DNA of 64,000 nucleotides from Pseudomonadota bacterium (GTDB taxonomy: Bacteria > Pseudomonadota > Alphaproteobacteria > Rhizobiales > Devosiaceae): contig JAEWLC010000072.1 in assembly GCA_023393475.1 (NCBI GenBank), forward strand, positions 1 through 64,000, given 5' to 3'. Below the pieces are notes generated by a model. It saw nothing but the letters and a program-made list of their open reading frames with translations, was not told the DNA's origin and did not search any database. Positions 1 through 9,395 of the stretch are shown piece by piece (the first letter of the stretch is position 1; each line of letters starts with the position of its first letter). The position numbers were made by a program, and so were the translations under genes.

Positions 1-118
1 CTCCACTGGAGTTATTTTGCCTTCGGCACTATTCGACGCCCCGGCGGGCGGGCACGCGGGGGCTTCTCTGGGACGGCTCGCGGCCGGTCGTGCTTGGGGA
101 CCTGACCGGCGCGAGGGG

Positions 119-691
119 TCAGCCGTCCAGTCCGGGGGCGCGGTGGAAGCGGGGGGCGGGCTGCGGGGCTTGGAGGCCCTGGCGGAAGCCGTGGCGGGGG
201 GCGAGGGCGGCTTTCTGCTCGTCGGTGAGGCTTGCGTAGAAGGCCTTGAAGTGGGGCAGCAGGTCGGTCATCGCGGCGAGGCGGGCTTCATCGAACTTCA
301 GGCGCTGCTCGAGGCGCTGGATGAGGTCGGGGCGTTCGGCCTTGGCGTCGCGGGCGGGGCGGAGGTCGGCGCACTGGTCGGCGAAATCGGTCTGCGCGGT
401 GAGGGCCGAGGTGCGGAAATCCTCGAACAGCTTCTGCTGTTCGGCGGTCAACTCGAGGCGGCCGCCCATGCGGTCGAGGCGGCGATCGAGGCGATCGGCG
501 GCGCGGGGGGCGCAGGAGAGTTCGGTGAAGCGGAAGGCGCCGCCACCGGCATCGCGGCGGAACTCGAGGGTGGGGCCGTTGCCGGCGGTGGGGCGCTGGT
601 GGTGCGCGCCCGCGGCGAAGGCGGGGCTCATGGCGGTGAGGCCGAGGGCGGCGACGAGGGCGGCGAGGACTTTGGCGCGGATGGAGGTCAT
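119..691 (-). CDS. Spy/CpxP-like LTXXQ periplasmic protein
   Basis: Predicted 190-residue exported protein. A signal peptide with an Ala-rich core ends near AFA-AG at about residue 27. The mature part is helical and charged, with two LTXXQ-like motifs (LTAEQ near residue 80, LTDEQ near residue 155) typical of the Spy/CpxP periplasmic chaperone family. The family binds unfolded envelope proteins or tunes envelope-stress signalling; that role here is inferred. The start has a good GGGAGA ribosome site on the minus strand. No two-component genes lie beside it, so its regulation is unknown. Confidence 0.75.
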   Translation of the reverse strand: MTSIRAKVLAALVAALGLTAMSPAFAAGAHHQRPTAGNGPTLEFRRDAGGGAFRFTELSCAPRAADRLDRRLDRMGGRLELTAEQQKLFEDFRTSALTAQTDFADQCADLRPARDAKAERPDLIQRLEQRLKFDEARLAAMTDLLPHFKAFYASLTDEQKAALAPRHGFRQGLQAPQPAPRFHRAPGLDG

Positions 692-856
692 CGGGGGCTC
701 TCCCTTTGTTTCGAGTACGGGAGGAGGATGGCCCCGGCCGGATTGCGTGGGTGTTACGGGGAGGTGAAGAGTTGGAAAGGTGGGGGCGTAAACACCGGTG
801 CACGGGGCGCACCCAATCCGAGCTTCGCCAGGCGGCGAGCCGCCAAGCTTCGCTTG

Positions 857-877
857 CCTCCCCCGTCAAGGGGGAGG
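857..877. repeat. GC-rich palindromic repeat, copy 1
   Basis: CCTCCCCC - 5 nt - GGGGGAGG, a perfect 8-bp inverted repeat followed by TGA-rich sequence. The same arms and similar flanks recur at 7655-7675, so this is a dispersed intergenic palindrome. It lies between the convergent-side gap of the Spy-like and CBS genes. Confidence 0.7.
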
Positions 878-901
878 TGAGGAGAGGCCGGTGCCTTGCT
901 C

Positions 902-1330
902 TCAGGAAGCGATGTATTCCTTGAGGGCGAGGGCTTCCTGCTCGGTTTCCTCGATCTTGCGCTTCACCACGTCACCGATCGAGACGATGCCGGTGAGCTT
1001 GCCGCCGTCGACGATGGGGATGTGGCGGATGCGGTGCTGGGTCATCGTTTCCATGAGGTCGGAAACCGAGGTCGCCGCGGTGCAGGTGATGACCTTGGAG
1101 GTCATCGCGGTGCGTACCGGCGCGGCGAGGAGCGCCACCGGATCCTTGTCGAGGCGGCGGACGATGTCGCGTTCGCTGAGGATGCCGGCGACCTTGCCCT
1201 TGGCATCGACGACGATGACCGCGCCGATTTTCTTGGAGTTGAGAATGTGCACGGCTTCCGAGATCGGCGCGCCGGCTTCCACGGTATGGACCGCGTGGCC
1301 CTTGGATTGAAGGATAGTCTCGACTTGCAT
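902..1330 (-). CDS. CBS-domain protein (tandem CBS pair)
   Basis: 142-residue cytoplasmic protein made almost entirely of two CBS motifs (about residues 1-60 and 75-130), as in the small stand-alone CBS proteins common in Rhizobiales. Each half shows the GAVIVVD / HIPIVDGGKLTGIVSIGDVV type strand-helix pattern. Such pairs bind adenine nucleotides and act as energy or redox sensors; the partner is not evident here. A strong AGGAGG site sits 6 nt before the ATG. The reading frame is complete and of usual length. Confidence 0.9.
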   Translation of the reverse strand: MQVETILQSKGHAVHTVEAGAPISEAVHILNSKKIGAVIVVDAKGKVAGILSERDIVRRLDKDPVALLAAPVRTAMTSKVITCTAATSVSDLMETMTQHRIRHIPIVDGGKLTGIVSIGDVVKRKIEETEQEALALKEYIAS

Positions 1331-1442
1331 CGTAGTCCTCCTCTCAGGCGGTCATAGTGCGCTGAAAGGCCGGAACGGACAAGGGTGACTTGCCTAATAT
1401 TGAAGCAGGGCGCCGGCCAATACTGGCGGCGCCCTGCGGAAG

Positions 1443-3347
1443 TCACTGCGTGTTGGCGGGAGCCTTCAGGTCCCGCTTCTGGTCCTGCACCGATGTGTCG
1501 GACTCACCTCCCTCGTCATCTTGCTCGACGAGCGGCAGGACGATCGGCTCGCCATCGGCGACGGCGACGACGTTGAGCTTGCCGGCGAGGGCGGTGGGGT
1601 TGGTTTCGGCGGCGGCGAGATCGCCGAGCCCAATGCCTGCTTCGTCCTTGCTGGTGATGGTCAGCGTGAGGTGCGACGCGCCCTGGAGGAAGGTGCCGAG
1701 CTGCTGCGCGGCGGTGAGGGCTTCGGTGGTGTTGCCGAGGAAGGCGAGGGTCATCCCCTGGGCCATGCCTGCGACGGCGGTGCGGAAGGCCTCTTCGGGC
1801 TGGCCGGCATCGCGGGCGCCGGTGGCGATGAGGATCGAGCCGATGCCGCGATCTTCGACGTCTACGGTCAGGTCCTTGACGGTGATCATCATGGCGGCCA
1901 TCAGCGCGGCGTCGTTATCGCTGCCGAACAGCGCCTCGGTGGCATTGCCGAAGGTGCCCGAGAGCGTGATCCTGCCGAGGCTGCCGAGGTCGATCGTGAC
2001 GTTGTCGGCCTTGATGGTCGAGGTGGCCTGATCCCAGGCGAGGCTGGTGCCGAGCGAAACGTCGAGCTCGTCGATGCCGCGGGCGAGGAGATCGGCGACG
2101 GGGAGGTCCGTCATCTCCTCGGTGAGCGGCAGGATGAAGTTGCCGAGGCTCAGCGCGATGTTGGCCGGGATGCCGTTGATGTAGTTGCCGAGAGTGGCGT
2201 CGAACGAACCGATAGTGGCTTGGATGCGCTCGCCCGGCTTGTCGGGGTTGGGCGTATCGACATCGAGATCAGCGAGGCTGAAGCCGTCCATAGCCGGGAC
2301 GAGCTGGCGCCAGTTTTGCTCGAAGAAGGCTTCGTCCAGCGTAACGGCGGCCTCGACCGCGGCGATGGCGGTGGAGAAGTCCATCTTCTTCCAGGTGAAG
2401 TTGCCGAAGTTGACGTGGCCGTCGCCTTCGACATCGATGTTCAGGTCATCGAGCGAGAAAGCGGGGTATTTTGCCGGCTCGAAGCCGCCTACTGCGATCT
2501 GGCCCATGGAGAAGGTCATGGGTTTGCCGTTCTCGTCCTTGCCGGAACATTCGAGACCGTCGAAGGTCATCGGCGTCGAGGAGAAGGCGGTGAGCATGTC
2601 CGTGTAGAAGAGCGCGATCCGCTTCACGTCCTCCGGCGGAACCGGGGTCCCGGCGGTCTGGGCCGCTTCGGCTTCGAGGAGCAGGGCCTGGACTTCGACC
2701 ATGTTGTCGCGAAGCGGGCGAGCACTGAAGCTGCCGACCTCGGCAGGGCCGAAGGTGCAGGTGAAGAGATCGCCGGTGCCGATCGAGCCGCCCGAGAAGG
2801 TGAAGTCCCGATAGAGTTCCTTCATCTCGGCGCTGGCGCTGAGGTTCGTCGTCAGTCCGTAGAAGCCAAGCATGCCGCCGAGATCGAAGCGGCCGACCGA
2901 CATCTCGCCGAACTCGCCCGACACGCCTTCGCCGCCGGAGAAATCAGCGGAACCGATGGTGGCCGAGGCGGCGACGCCGTCGACGACATCGTTCAGCACG
3001 AGGTCGCGGTAGGTGAAAGTGGCGGGATCGGCGCCTTCGACGTCGATCTTGTAGCTGAACGACAGCTCGGGAATGGTCACCGACGTGGCGGTGAGGGTGG
3101 CGAGCGGAGCGAGCGAGCCGGGGGCACCGGTGAAGAGACCGCGCACGCTGCCTTCGTTGAGGTTGCCGTCGACGATTTCGACAGTCGGAACCGACAGGCC
3201 ATAGGCGCCATCGGTGGGAGCGATGCCGGTGACGGTCAGCGTCTCGGCAAGGGCGCCGGAGGCGGCGAGGCTGGTGAAAGCGGTGGCGAGCAACAGGGCA
3301 GCCGCCGGGCGCAGGCGGCCGGGCGTAGCGAAGGCGTTACGGGTCAT
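1443..3347 (-). CDS. large secreted protein of unknown function
   Basis: 634 residues. An N-terminal signal peptide (cleavage near ALA-ET, about residue 34) is followed by a long run of alternating polar/hydrophobic beta-strand-like segments such as DLGSLGRITLSGTFGN, and an acidic C-terminal tail (EQDDEGGESD). No catalytic motif is visible. The repeated amphipathic strands and repeated use of NFTW/GNF/GSF-type turns resemble AsmA-like or autotransporter-like beta-rich envelope proteins, but I do not recognise the family. GAGGA ribosome site 6-7 nt before the ATG. It stands alone, with about 170 nt of gap to the next gene. Confidence 0.75.
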   Translation of the reverse strand: MTRNAFATPGRLRPAAALLLATAFTSLAASGALAETLTVTGIAPTDGAYGLSVPTVEIVDGNLNEGSVRGLFTGAPGSLAPLATLTATSVTIPELSFSYKIDVEGADPATFTYRDLVLNDVVDGVAASATIGSADFSGGEGVSGEFGEMSVGRFDLGGMLGFYGLTTNLSASAEMKELYRDFTFSGGSIGTGDLFTCTFGPAEVGSFSARPLRDNMVEVQALLLEAEAAQTAGTPVPPEDVKRIALFYTDMLTAFSSTPMTFDGLECSGKDENGKPMTFSMGQIAVGGFEPAKYPAFSLDDLNIDVEGDGHVNFGNFTWKKMDFSTAIAAVEAAVTLDEAFFEQNWRQLVPAMDGFSLADLDVDTPNPDKPGERIQATIGSFDATLGNYINGIPANIALSLGNFILPLTEEMTDLPVADLLARGIDELDVSLGTSLAWDQATSTIKADNVTIDLGSLGRITLSGTFGNATEALFGSDNDAALMAAMMITVKDLTVDVEDRGIGSILIATGARDAGQPEEAFRTAVAGMAQGMTLAFLGNTTEALTAAQQLGTFLQGASHLTLTITSKDEAGIGLGDLAAAETNPTALAGKLNVVAVADGEPIVLPLVEQDDEGGESDTSVQDQKRDLKAPANTQ

Positions 3348-3514
3348 ATCGGTTCCTCAGTCGCGAAATTGACGATGCCACAGCCATACTCACCCCAAGC
3401 AAGACGGGTTGCAGCAGAAAAGGCGCGGGCGGGATCAGCCCCGCCTCGCGTCATAGACTATCGGTGCTAACGGGAAGATGAACGGAAGGAGACAAGCCTC
3501 ACGTTCTGCGTAAA

Positions 3515-3877
3515 TCAGCCTTCACCCATGCCAGGCTTCCAGGCGTCGAGCGGGTTGGTCTTGCGGGGAGCCGGTTCGCGCAGGTTGTCGCGCATGATGG
3601 AACGGACGGCTTCGAAGATCACCGCGAGCAGAAGCGCGCAGAGCGGAACGAACAATACCACGACGCCAGTGTCGACCTCACCAAGATGCGTGTTCAGCTG
3701 TTGCGGCAGCAGACCGGCCAGCAGGGCGATGCCGCCAGCGACGAAGGTGAGGGAGAAGGAGATGGCGGCGGCGGAGGTCAGCGGGTTGCGCAGCAGCAGG
3801 CGGGGAGCGAAAACGCGCGCCTTGCGGGCGGTGGGGAGCTTGGTGGGGGACATCGAAAACTCGCTGACTTCAGGCAT
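3515..3877 (-). CDS. small two-helix membrane protein
   Basis: 120 residues with two clear transmembrane segments (about residues 32-55, AAISFSLTFVAGGIALLAGL, and 70-90) and basic flanks. The C-terminus is polar and Pro-rich. No known motif is seen. An internal ATG at 3853 (starting MSPTKL) is an alternative start because the upstream ATG has only a weak ribosome site. Divergent from the gene at 3996. Function unknown. Confidence 0.6.
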   Translation of the reverse strand: MPEVSEFSMSPTKLPTARKARVFAPRLLLRNPLTSAAAISFSLTFVAGGIALLAGLLPQQLNTHLGEVDTGVVVLFVPLCALLLAVIFEAVRSIMRDNLREPAPRKTNPLDAWKPGMGEG

Positions 3878-3995
3878 TCACAAGCCAGTGAGGTGATGCC
3901 CCGAATGCGTGGATGTTTCGTTGCTACGGCGGAGAAGCGCGGACGATTTGATGGCAATCCTGTGGCGGATGCCGCCGTCGCGCGGGGAGGTTCGG

Positions 3996-4436
3996 ATGCA
4001 AGTGGCTCTGAATATTGGGAAATCGGTGCTGGCTGGGCTGTTCGCGATAATGGCGGCGCTGCCGGTTGCGGGGCAGGATGCGGCGACGGGTGACCAGCCG
4101 TGGCAGGCGGTGATCACCGGCCAGATCGAGGCCTTTCGCGCCAAGGATGCGCCGGGGGCGTTCCAGTATGCGGCGAAGGCTTTTCACGCGGGCTTTCCGA
4201 CGGCGGAGGCTTTCTTCATCGCCATCATCGGTTCGGGATATGCGCCGATCATGGACTCGCGGTCGCACAGTTTCGGGGCGTTCGAGATGACGGGCGAAAC
4301 GGTGGTGCTGCAGGAGGTGAAGTTCGTCGGGAACGACCAGAGTCTCTACGAGGCATACTACCAGCTGACCGAGGAGAGCGAGGGCTGGCGCGTCAGCGGG
4401 GTGCAGCTGGTGAAGCAGGCCGGGCTCGCGATCTAG
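3996..4436 (+). CDS. DUF4864-like secreted protein
   Basis: 146 residues from the ATG that has GGGGAGG 6 nt upstream; a longer in-frame version from 3909 lacks a ribosome site and would disrupt the signal peptide. Residues 1-25 form a signal peptide (VLAGLFAIMAALPVAG). The mature part has the pattern WQAVITGQIEAFRAKDAPGAFQYAA...F, ending in a WRVSGVQL strand, as in the DUF4864 group of small cystatin/NTF2-like periplasmic proteins. Biochemical role unknown. Confidence 0.7.
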   Translation: MQVALNIGKSVLAGLFAIMAALPVAGQDAATGDQPWQAVITGQIEAFRAKDAPGAFQYAAKAFHAGFPTAEAFFIAIIGSGYAPIMDSRSHSFGAFEMTGETVVLQEVKFVGNDQSLYEAYYQLTEESEGWRVSGVQLVKQAGLAI

Positions 4437-5726
<1,290 letters not shown>

Positions 5727-5766
5727 CCGAAGGGCGGCGGCGCGATTTGCCGCCGTCACCAGTCGG

Positions 5767-6141
5767 CTAGATGCTCCAGGGCGGCTGGAAGGACGGCTTG
5801 CCTGCGACGACGGCGCGGCTGCCGGCCGGCAGCACGGTGATGGCCTCGAACGGGGTATCGCCCGCGCAGGCGAGGCTGAAGTTGGTGAATGCGGGAATCG
5901 CGAAGGCATCGCCGGGCAACAACGGATAGCGGTCGCCGCCGATATGCACGACGCCGTTGCCGCTGACCGCGAGGATGATCTCTTCCCGGGTCATGTGGTG
6001 TTCGAGCCCGGCCGTGTTGGGCGCGACCCTCGTGCGCCAGACGGCGTTTTCCTCGGAACCGCGGCTGGGCGCCGCGATGCTGGCGAAGGATGCGCCGGGG
6101 ATCTCGAAGCGAGGGGCATTGGTGTTGTCGATGAAGGGCAT
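5767..6141 (-). CDS. single-domain cupin protein
   Basis: 124 residues from the ATG at 6141 (MPFIDN...). One cupin barrel: motif 1 LEHHMTREEIILAVSGNGVVHIGG carries two His and one Glu ligands, and motif 2 is the LLPGDAFAIPAFTNFSL region. The metal-binding third His of motif 2 is not obvious (N in place of H), so metal binding may be weak. It is divergent from the MarR gene and lies just downstream of the duplicated palindromic operator at 6190-6239, so it is probably that regulator's target. Ligand unknown. Confidence 0.75.
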   Translation of the reverse strand: MPFIDNTNAPRFEIPGASFASIAAPSRGSEENAVWRTRVAPNTAGLEHHMTREEIILAVSGNGVVHIGGDRYPLLPGDAFAIPAFTNFSLACAGDTPFEAITVLPAGSRAVVAGKPSFQPPWSI

Positions 6142-6189
6142 GTCATGGTCCCTGTGGTTAGGTTGCGCCGACGGGCACAACGGGGTATC

Positions 6190-6239
6190 GTCAAGTAACT
6201 TGACTATATGGAGCGTCGCAGTTGGTCAAGCAACTTGAC
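6190..6239. promoter_or_regulatory. two palindromic MarR-type operators
   Basis: Two near-identical 15-nt palindromes, GTCAAGTAACTTGAC (6190-6204) and GTCAAGCAACTTGAC (6225-6239), lie 35 nt apart centre to centre. They sit between the divergent cupin and MarR genes. The second covers the first codons of the MarR gene. The outer flanks extend the symmetry across the pair (TATCGTCAAG ... CTTGACGATA). MarR dimers bind palindromes of this size, so autoregulation plus control of the cupin gene is inferred. Confidence 0.8.
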
Positions 6240-6674
6240 GATAATTCACTGCCACCGCTGATCGACCACGTCGGGGTGCGTCTGTGGCGGATGGCGCGGC
6301 AGTGGAAGGTGGAGTTCGACGCCGCAATGGCGGAGCGCGGGCACGGCTGGATGGCGGAAGCCCGTGGAGCGGTGGCGGGGCAGTTGCGGCCGGGGGGCAT
6401 GTCGCAATCGGCGTTGCCGGCGGCGCTGGGGATCAGCAAGCAGGCGGTGCAGCAACTGGTCGATGAGCTCGTCGCGGAGGGGATCGTGGAGCGGGTGCCG
6501 GATCCACGCGATGGACGCGGCAAGATCGTCCAGTTGCTGCCAAAGGGCATCAAGGCGATCGCGGACGGCAACCTGGTGAAGCAGCAGATCGAAGCGCGCT
6601 ACCGGGCCAGGATCGGTGCGGAGCGTCTGGCGGCGCTCAACGCCGCGCTCGATGCACTGACCGAGGTGGAGTGA
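6222..6674 (+). CDS. MarR-family transcriptional regulator
   Basis: 150 residues. Winged-helix core with recognition region MSQSALPAALGISKQAVQQLVDELVAEGIVERVPDPRDGRGKIVQLLPKG (split here only to show the helix and the DxRDGR wing). Start is TTG at 6222, supported by GGAG 8 nt upstream; no in-frame ATG lies near. The first five codons form half of an operator copy, which suggests tight autorepression. The stop codon overlaps the next start (TGATG), so it is coupled to the peptidase gene. The inducing ligand is unknown. Confidence 0.85.
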   Translation: MVKQLDDNSLPPLIDHVGVRLWRMARQWKVEFDAAMAERGHGWMAEARGAVAGQLRPGGMSQSALPAALGISKQAVQQLVDELVAEGIVERVPDPRDGRGKIVQLLPKGIKAIADGNLVKQQIEARYRARIGAERLAALNAALDALTEVE

Positions 6675-7630
6675 TGGCGGGCCATCCGATCACCGAGCCG
6701 GTGGCGAGCGGCTGGCTTGAGGTCGGGGATGGCCACGAGCTCTACTGGGAGGAGGCGGGCGCACCCGACGGCGTGCCGGCGCTGATCCTCCATGGCGGGC
6801 CGGGATCGGGATGCTCGCCGGCGATGCGGCGGTTCTTCGATCCGCAGAAGTACCGGATCATCTCGTTCGACCAGCGCAATGCGGGGCGAAGCCGGCCAAG
6901 CGCGGCGGAGCCCGGCGTCGATCTCTCGACCAATACCACGGCGCAGCTAGTGGCCGATATCGAGCGGTTGCGGGAGCACTTCGGGGTCGAGCGCTGGGTG
7001 ATCTTCGGCATGTCGTGGGGCGTGACGCTGGGGCTGGCCTACGCGGAGGCGTTTCCGGAGGGAGTGCGGGCGGCGGTGTTTGCCGGGGTCACGACGACGC
7101 GGCGAAGCGAGATCGACTGGTTGTATCGGCGGTTGGCACCGCTGCTGCCGGAGGAATGGGAGCGGTTCCGCGCCGGCGTGCCGGAGGGGACGCCGGAGGA
7201 CGGGCTGGTCGCGGCGTACAATGAGCTGATGTTCGATGCGGACCCGGAGGTACGGGCGCGGGCGGCGCGGGATTTCCACGATTGGGACAATGCGGCCGTG
7301 TCGGCCGAGCGGGCGCAGGGCCGGCCGTCGGACGGGGTGGATCCGGCGCGGATGCTGTCACGCGGGCGGATCGTGACGCATTATTTCCGGCATGCGGCGT
7401 GGCTCGAGGAAGGGGCGCTGCTGGCGGGCGCCGGAGCGTTGGCGGGTATTCCGGGCGTGCTGGTGCAGGGCCGGATGGACCTGCAGGGGCCGCTGGTGAC
7501 GGCCTGGGAGCTGAGCAAGGCGTGGCCGGGCGCGCGGCTCGAGGTGATCGACGGCGCCGGCCATTCGAGCGGCGATGCGGGGATGGAAGAGGCTGTCATC
7601 GCTGCGCTGGATGGGTTCGCGGATGCTTGA
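6674..7630 (+). CDS. pip: proline iminopeptidase-type alpha/beta hydrolase (S33)
   Basis: 318 residues. Oxyanion motif HGGPGSG (40-46), nucleophile elbow GMSWG with Ser114, and late Asp (QGRMDLQGP) and His (GAGHSSG) complete the triad of the S33 family. FDQRNAGRS after the first strand is typical of proline iminopeptidases, which remove N-terminal proline in the cytoplasm. The nucleophile motif is GMSWG where most members have GGSWG. The ATG overlaps the MarR stop by one base; a GTG 3 nt upstream is an alternative start. Confidence 0.85.
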   Translation: MAGHPITEPVASGWLEVGDGHELYWEEAGAPDGVPALILHGGPGSGCSPAMRRFFDPQKYRIISFDQRNAGRSRPSAAEPGVDLSTNTTAQLVADIERLREHFGVERWVIFGMSWGVTLGLAYAEAFPEGVRAAVFAGVTTTRRSEIDWLYRRLAPLLPEEWERFRAGVPEGTPEDGLVAAYNELMFDADPEVRARAARDFHDWDNAAVSAERAQGRPSDGVDPARMLSRGRIVTHYFRHAAWLEEGALLAGAGALAGIPGVLVQGRMDLQGPLVTAWELSKAWPGARLEVIDGAGHSSGDAGMEEAVIAALDGFADA

Positions 7631-7654
7631 CCGATAGAGACGGCCCCCTCCCGG

Positions 7655-7675
7655 CCTCCCCCATGAAGGGGGAGG
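7655..7675. repeat. GC-rich palindromic repeat, copy 2
   Basis: CCTCCCCC - ATGAA - GGGGGAGG, same arms as 857-877 and followed by a similar GTGAAGACAGGC stretch (copy 1: GTGAGGAGAGGC). It lies between two convergent genes, where it could act as a stem-loop at the 3' ends of both messages. Confidence 0.7.
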
Positions 7676-7694
7676 TGAAGACAGGCTTCGCCTC

Positions 7695-8795
7695 CTACAG
7701 ATAGTCCATCAGGCTGAAGCTGCGGCTGTCGGATTTGCCCGACGAGCCGCCCCAGATGGAGCTGCCGGTGGCGGCGCCGAGGAGGGAGCCGAGCTTGCTG
7801 GCCGAGTGGTAGTTCGCGACCGCGGCGGCGTAGAGGTTGTCGGACCAGCCGGCGGCCGAGCGCTCTTCGGGGCTCATGGCGCCATAGAGCGAGATGATGT
7901 TCTGGGCGAAGGCGCCCGGATCGGTTGAGGAGCCGGCGGCCTTGAGGCCCTGCAGCACGGCTGAGGCGGAGCGGGCGCGCATCTCGTTGCTGGCGGCGCG
8001 GGTCTCCGTGAGGCTGAACTGGCCGCCGGAGTTGAGCGCGACGGCGGCAATCGAGCGGCTGTCGAACTCGGAGTAGTCGGGTTTGGTCGTGCCGCTCGAC
8101 TTGTAGAGGGCGTCTAGCGTGGCGCGGGCATCGGCGGCGACCGAGCCGATGTCGCGGAGTTCGCCGGTTTCGCCTTCGGCGAGGCGCTTCATGTAGGCGT
8201 CGACAGGATCGTTGGCGACGGCGCCGGGCAGGGTGGCGGGATCGGCTTCGATCTTCGCAAGCATCTGCTCGAGGGCGCTGCGCTGGTCGGCATAGCTGGC
8301 CGAGGCCTTTTCCTCGGGGCCCATGGCATCGAGATAGGCGAGGGCGGCGGTGTAGAGGCCCTTGATGGCGCCCGTGACGCGGCCGACGGCGGTCGGGCCG
8401 GCAAGGGCCTGGTCGAAGCGGTTCTGCAGTTCGATCGCTGCGGCCTTCTGCTCCTCGACGGTGAACTTCTGGTTCGAGTTCGTGCTCATGGCGTAGAGCT
8501 CGCGACGATCGACCTTGCTGAGGTCGATGGCGAGGGCGCCGTCCTTGAGCGGGCTCGTGAGCTTCGCGGCGGCGAGCAGAGCATCCATGGTGGCGCGGGC
8601 GTCGGTCGTCACCGTGGCGAAGTCCTTCTCGGCCAGGGCGGCCATCGCCGCATCGGAGAGCGTGACGCTGGTGGCCGAACTGCCGGACGACGCGGTGCTC
8701 GTCGTCGCGGACGCCGCGGGTTGAGTCGCCTTCTGCGCGTTGGCAAGAATCTGGGCGTAGCTCATGGACTGGCTGACGGTGCCGACGCTGGTCAT
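7695..8795 (-). CDS. unknown protein with an internal duplication
   Basis: 366 residues from the ATG at 8795 (GGAG 7 nt upstream). No signal peptide or transmembrane segment. After a Ser/Thr/Ala-rich N-terminus (20-45), the protein consists of two related halves, about 62-180 and 217-327. Each half begins with DARAT(M/L)DAL, continues with an x-D-x-R-x-(L/I)-A motif, then (K/Q)F(T/S)(V/L)xE(Q/T)xAAxxE, and ends in an IxxLYxAxxxxxAMxPEExxxA stretch. The C-terminus (340-366) is Gly/Ser-rich and ends SFSLMDYL. The Ser-rich head and helical repeats recall flagellar or other secreted-structure proteins, but I do not recognise the family. Confidence 0.7.
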   Translation of the reverse strand: MTSVGTVSQSMSYAQILANAQKATQPAASATTSTASSGSSATSVTLSDAAMAALAEKDFATVTTDARATMDALLAAAKLTSPLKDGALAIDLSKVDRRELYAMSTNSNQKFTVEEQKAAAIELQNRFDQALAGPTAVGRVTGAIKGLYTAALAYLDAMGPEEKASASYADQRSALEQMLAKIEADPATLPGAVANDPVDAYMKRLAEGETGELRDIGSVAADARATLDALYKSSGTTKPDYSEFDSRSIAAVALNSGGQFSLTETRAASNEMRARSASAVLQGLKAAGSSTDPGAFAQNIISLYGAMSPEERSAAGWSDNLYAAAVANYHSASKLGSLLGAATGSSIWGGSSGKSDSRSFSLMDYL

Positions 8796-8910
8796 CGTTT
8801 TCTCCGCGATACGCGAGACGAGATGCATGCGGCGTGCCAGCGGAAACGCCCGCAAATGCTGGGCCGAAGGCAGGCAGATCGGGGTGGTGGGCAGATTCTG
8901 CCGGGCAGAA

Positions 8911-8946
8911 AAGAAAAAGACTCCGCTCGAGGGGATGAGCGGAGCC
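8911..8946 (-). terminator. Rho-independent terminator T2
   Basis: On the minus strand a 10-bp stem (GGCTCCGCTC / GAGCGGAGTC, one G-U) with loop ATCCCCTC is followed by TTTTTCTTTT. It ends the predicted small RNA and the 72-residue membrane protein message. Stem and loop closely match terminator T3 at 9649-9688. Confidence 0.85.
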
Positions 8947-9012
8947 TTTCAAAGGTCGGCAAGCCGAAGCCTGGCGACCCATGAGAACGCAGCCAGGGAG
9001 GAGGAAGGCCGC
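8911..9012 (-). ncRNA. CCUCCUCCC-loop small RNA in the 3' UTR (cuckoo/CcsR-like)
   Basis: Minus strand. Hairpin 1 has a 6-bp stem GCGGCC/GGCTGC (9007-9012 with 8989-8994, one G-U) presenting the loop TTCCTCCTCCCT. It is followed by a near-perfect 11-bp hairpin with a TTCG loop (about 8954-8979) and terminator T2. This order, an anti-Shine-Dalgarno loop then stems then terminator, fits the CcsR/cuckoo small RNAs of Alphaproteobacteria. It starts about 70 nt after the stop of the membrane-protein gene and so may be released by processing. Fold read by eye. Confidence 0.6.
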
Positions 9013-9083
9013 AATCTCTTGATGGACACTATCGATGCGGAGCGCAGCGGGAACAATCGCTCAGTCGGAACGGCAGCCATGCG

Positions 9084-9302
9084 TCAGGCGCGGGCAGTGT
9101 TCCACCAGCGAGATGCCGCGACGAGGGCCCAGACGGCTTCGACGAGGCCGAAGGGCCAGGCGCCCTGCAGGAAGCCATAGATCGAGCCGAGGGCGCAGAA
9201 GCCGGCGAAAGCGAGGATGAACCAGGTGCTGCGGCGCTCCAGCGCGTAGGTGACCAGCATGCCGGTGACAGCGAACAGGCCGAAGGCGGTCAGTGCATCC
9301 AT
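9084..9302 (-). CDS. 72-residue membrane protein within the small-RNA cluster
   Basis: Two or three hydrophobic segments (about residues 4-20, 27-45 and 50-64) separated by ERRST and QGAWP turns; ends with a basic WW-containing tail. GGAT-type ribosome site upstream. No family recognised with confidence. Its ATG lies only 16 nt beyond terminator T1 of the upstream hairpin transcript and its stop is about 70 nt before the next CCUCCUCCC hairpin, so it probably shares transcription with both. In Rhodobacter the CcsR RNAs are co-transcribed with a small DUF1127 protein; this is not DUF1127. Confidence 0.7.
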   Translation of the reverse strand: MDALTAFGLFAVTGMLVTYALERRSTWFILAFAGFCALGSIYGFLQGAWPFGLVEAVWALVAASRWWNTARA

Positions 9303-9317
9303 TGAAGTCTATCCGAG

Positions 9318-9350
9318 CAAAAAAAGAGGCTCCATCCGAAGATGGAGCCT
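9318..9350 (-). terminator. Rho-independent terminator T1
   Basis: Minus strand: GGCTCCATC - TTCG - GATGGAGCC, a 9-10 bp stem on a UUCG tetraloop (arms 9328-9336 and 9341-9349), followed by CTCTTTTTTT. Ends the three-hairpin RNA; partial read-through would feed the membrane-protein gene. Confidence 0.9.
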
Positions 9351-9395
9351 TATGAAAAGGACCGAAGTCCAAATCGAAAGTGGTGGCAAATGGAC

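Noticed and set aside
1..118. Fragment at the left edge
   Set aside because: No reading frame with a motif and no RNA structure that I can support.
1521..3470. 649-codon plus-strand frame opposite the large secreted protein
   Set aside because: The minus-strand protein has a signal peptide and ribosome site; the plus frame is Asp/Glu/Gly-rich with no motif.
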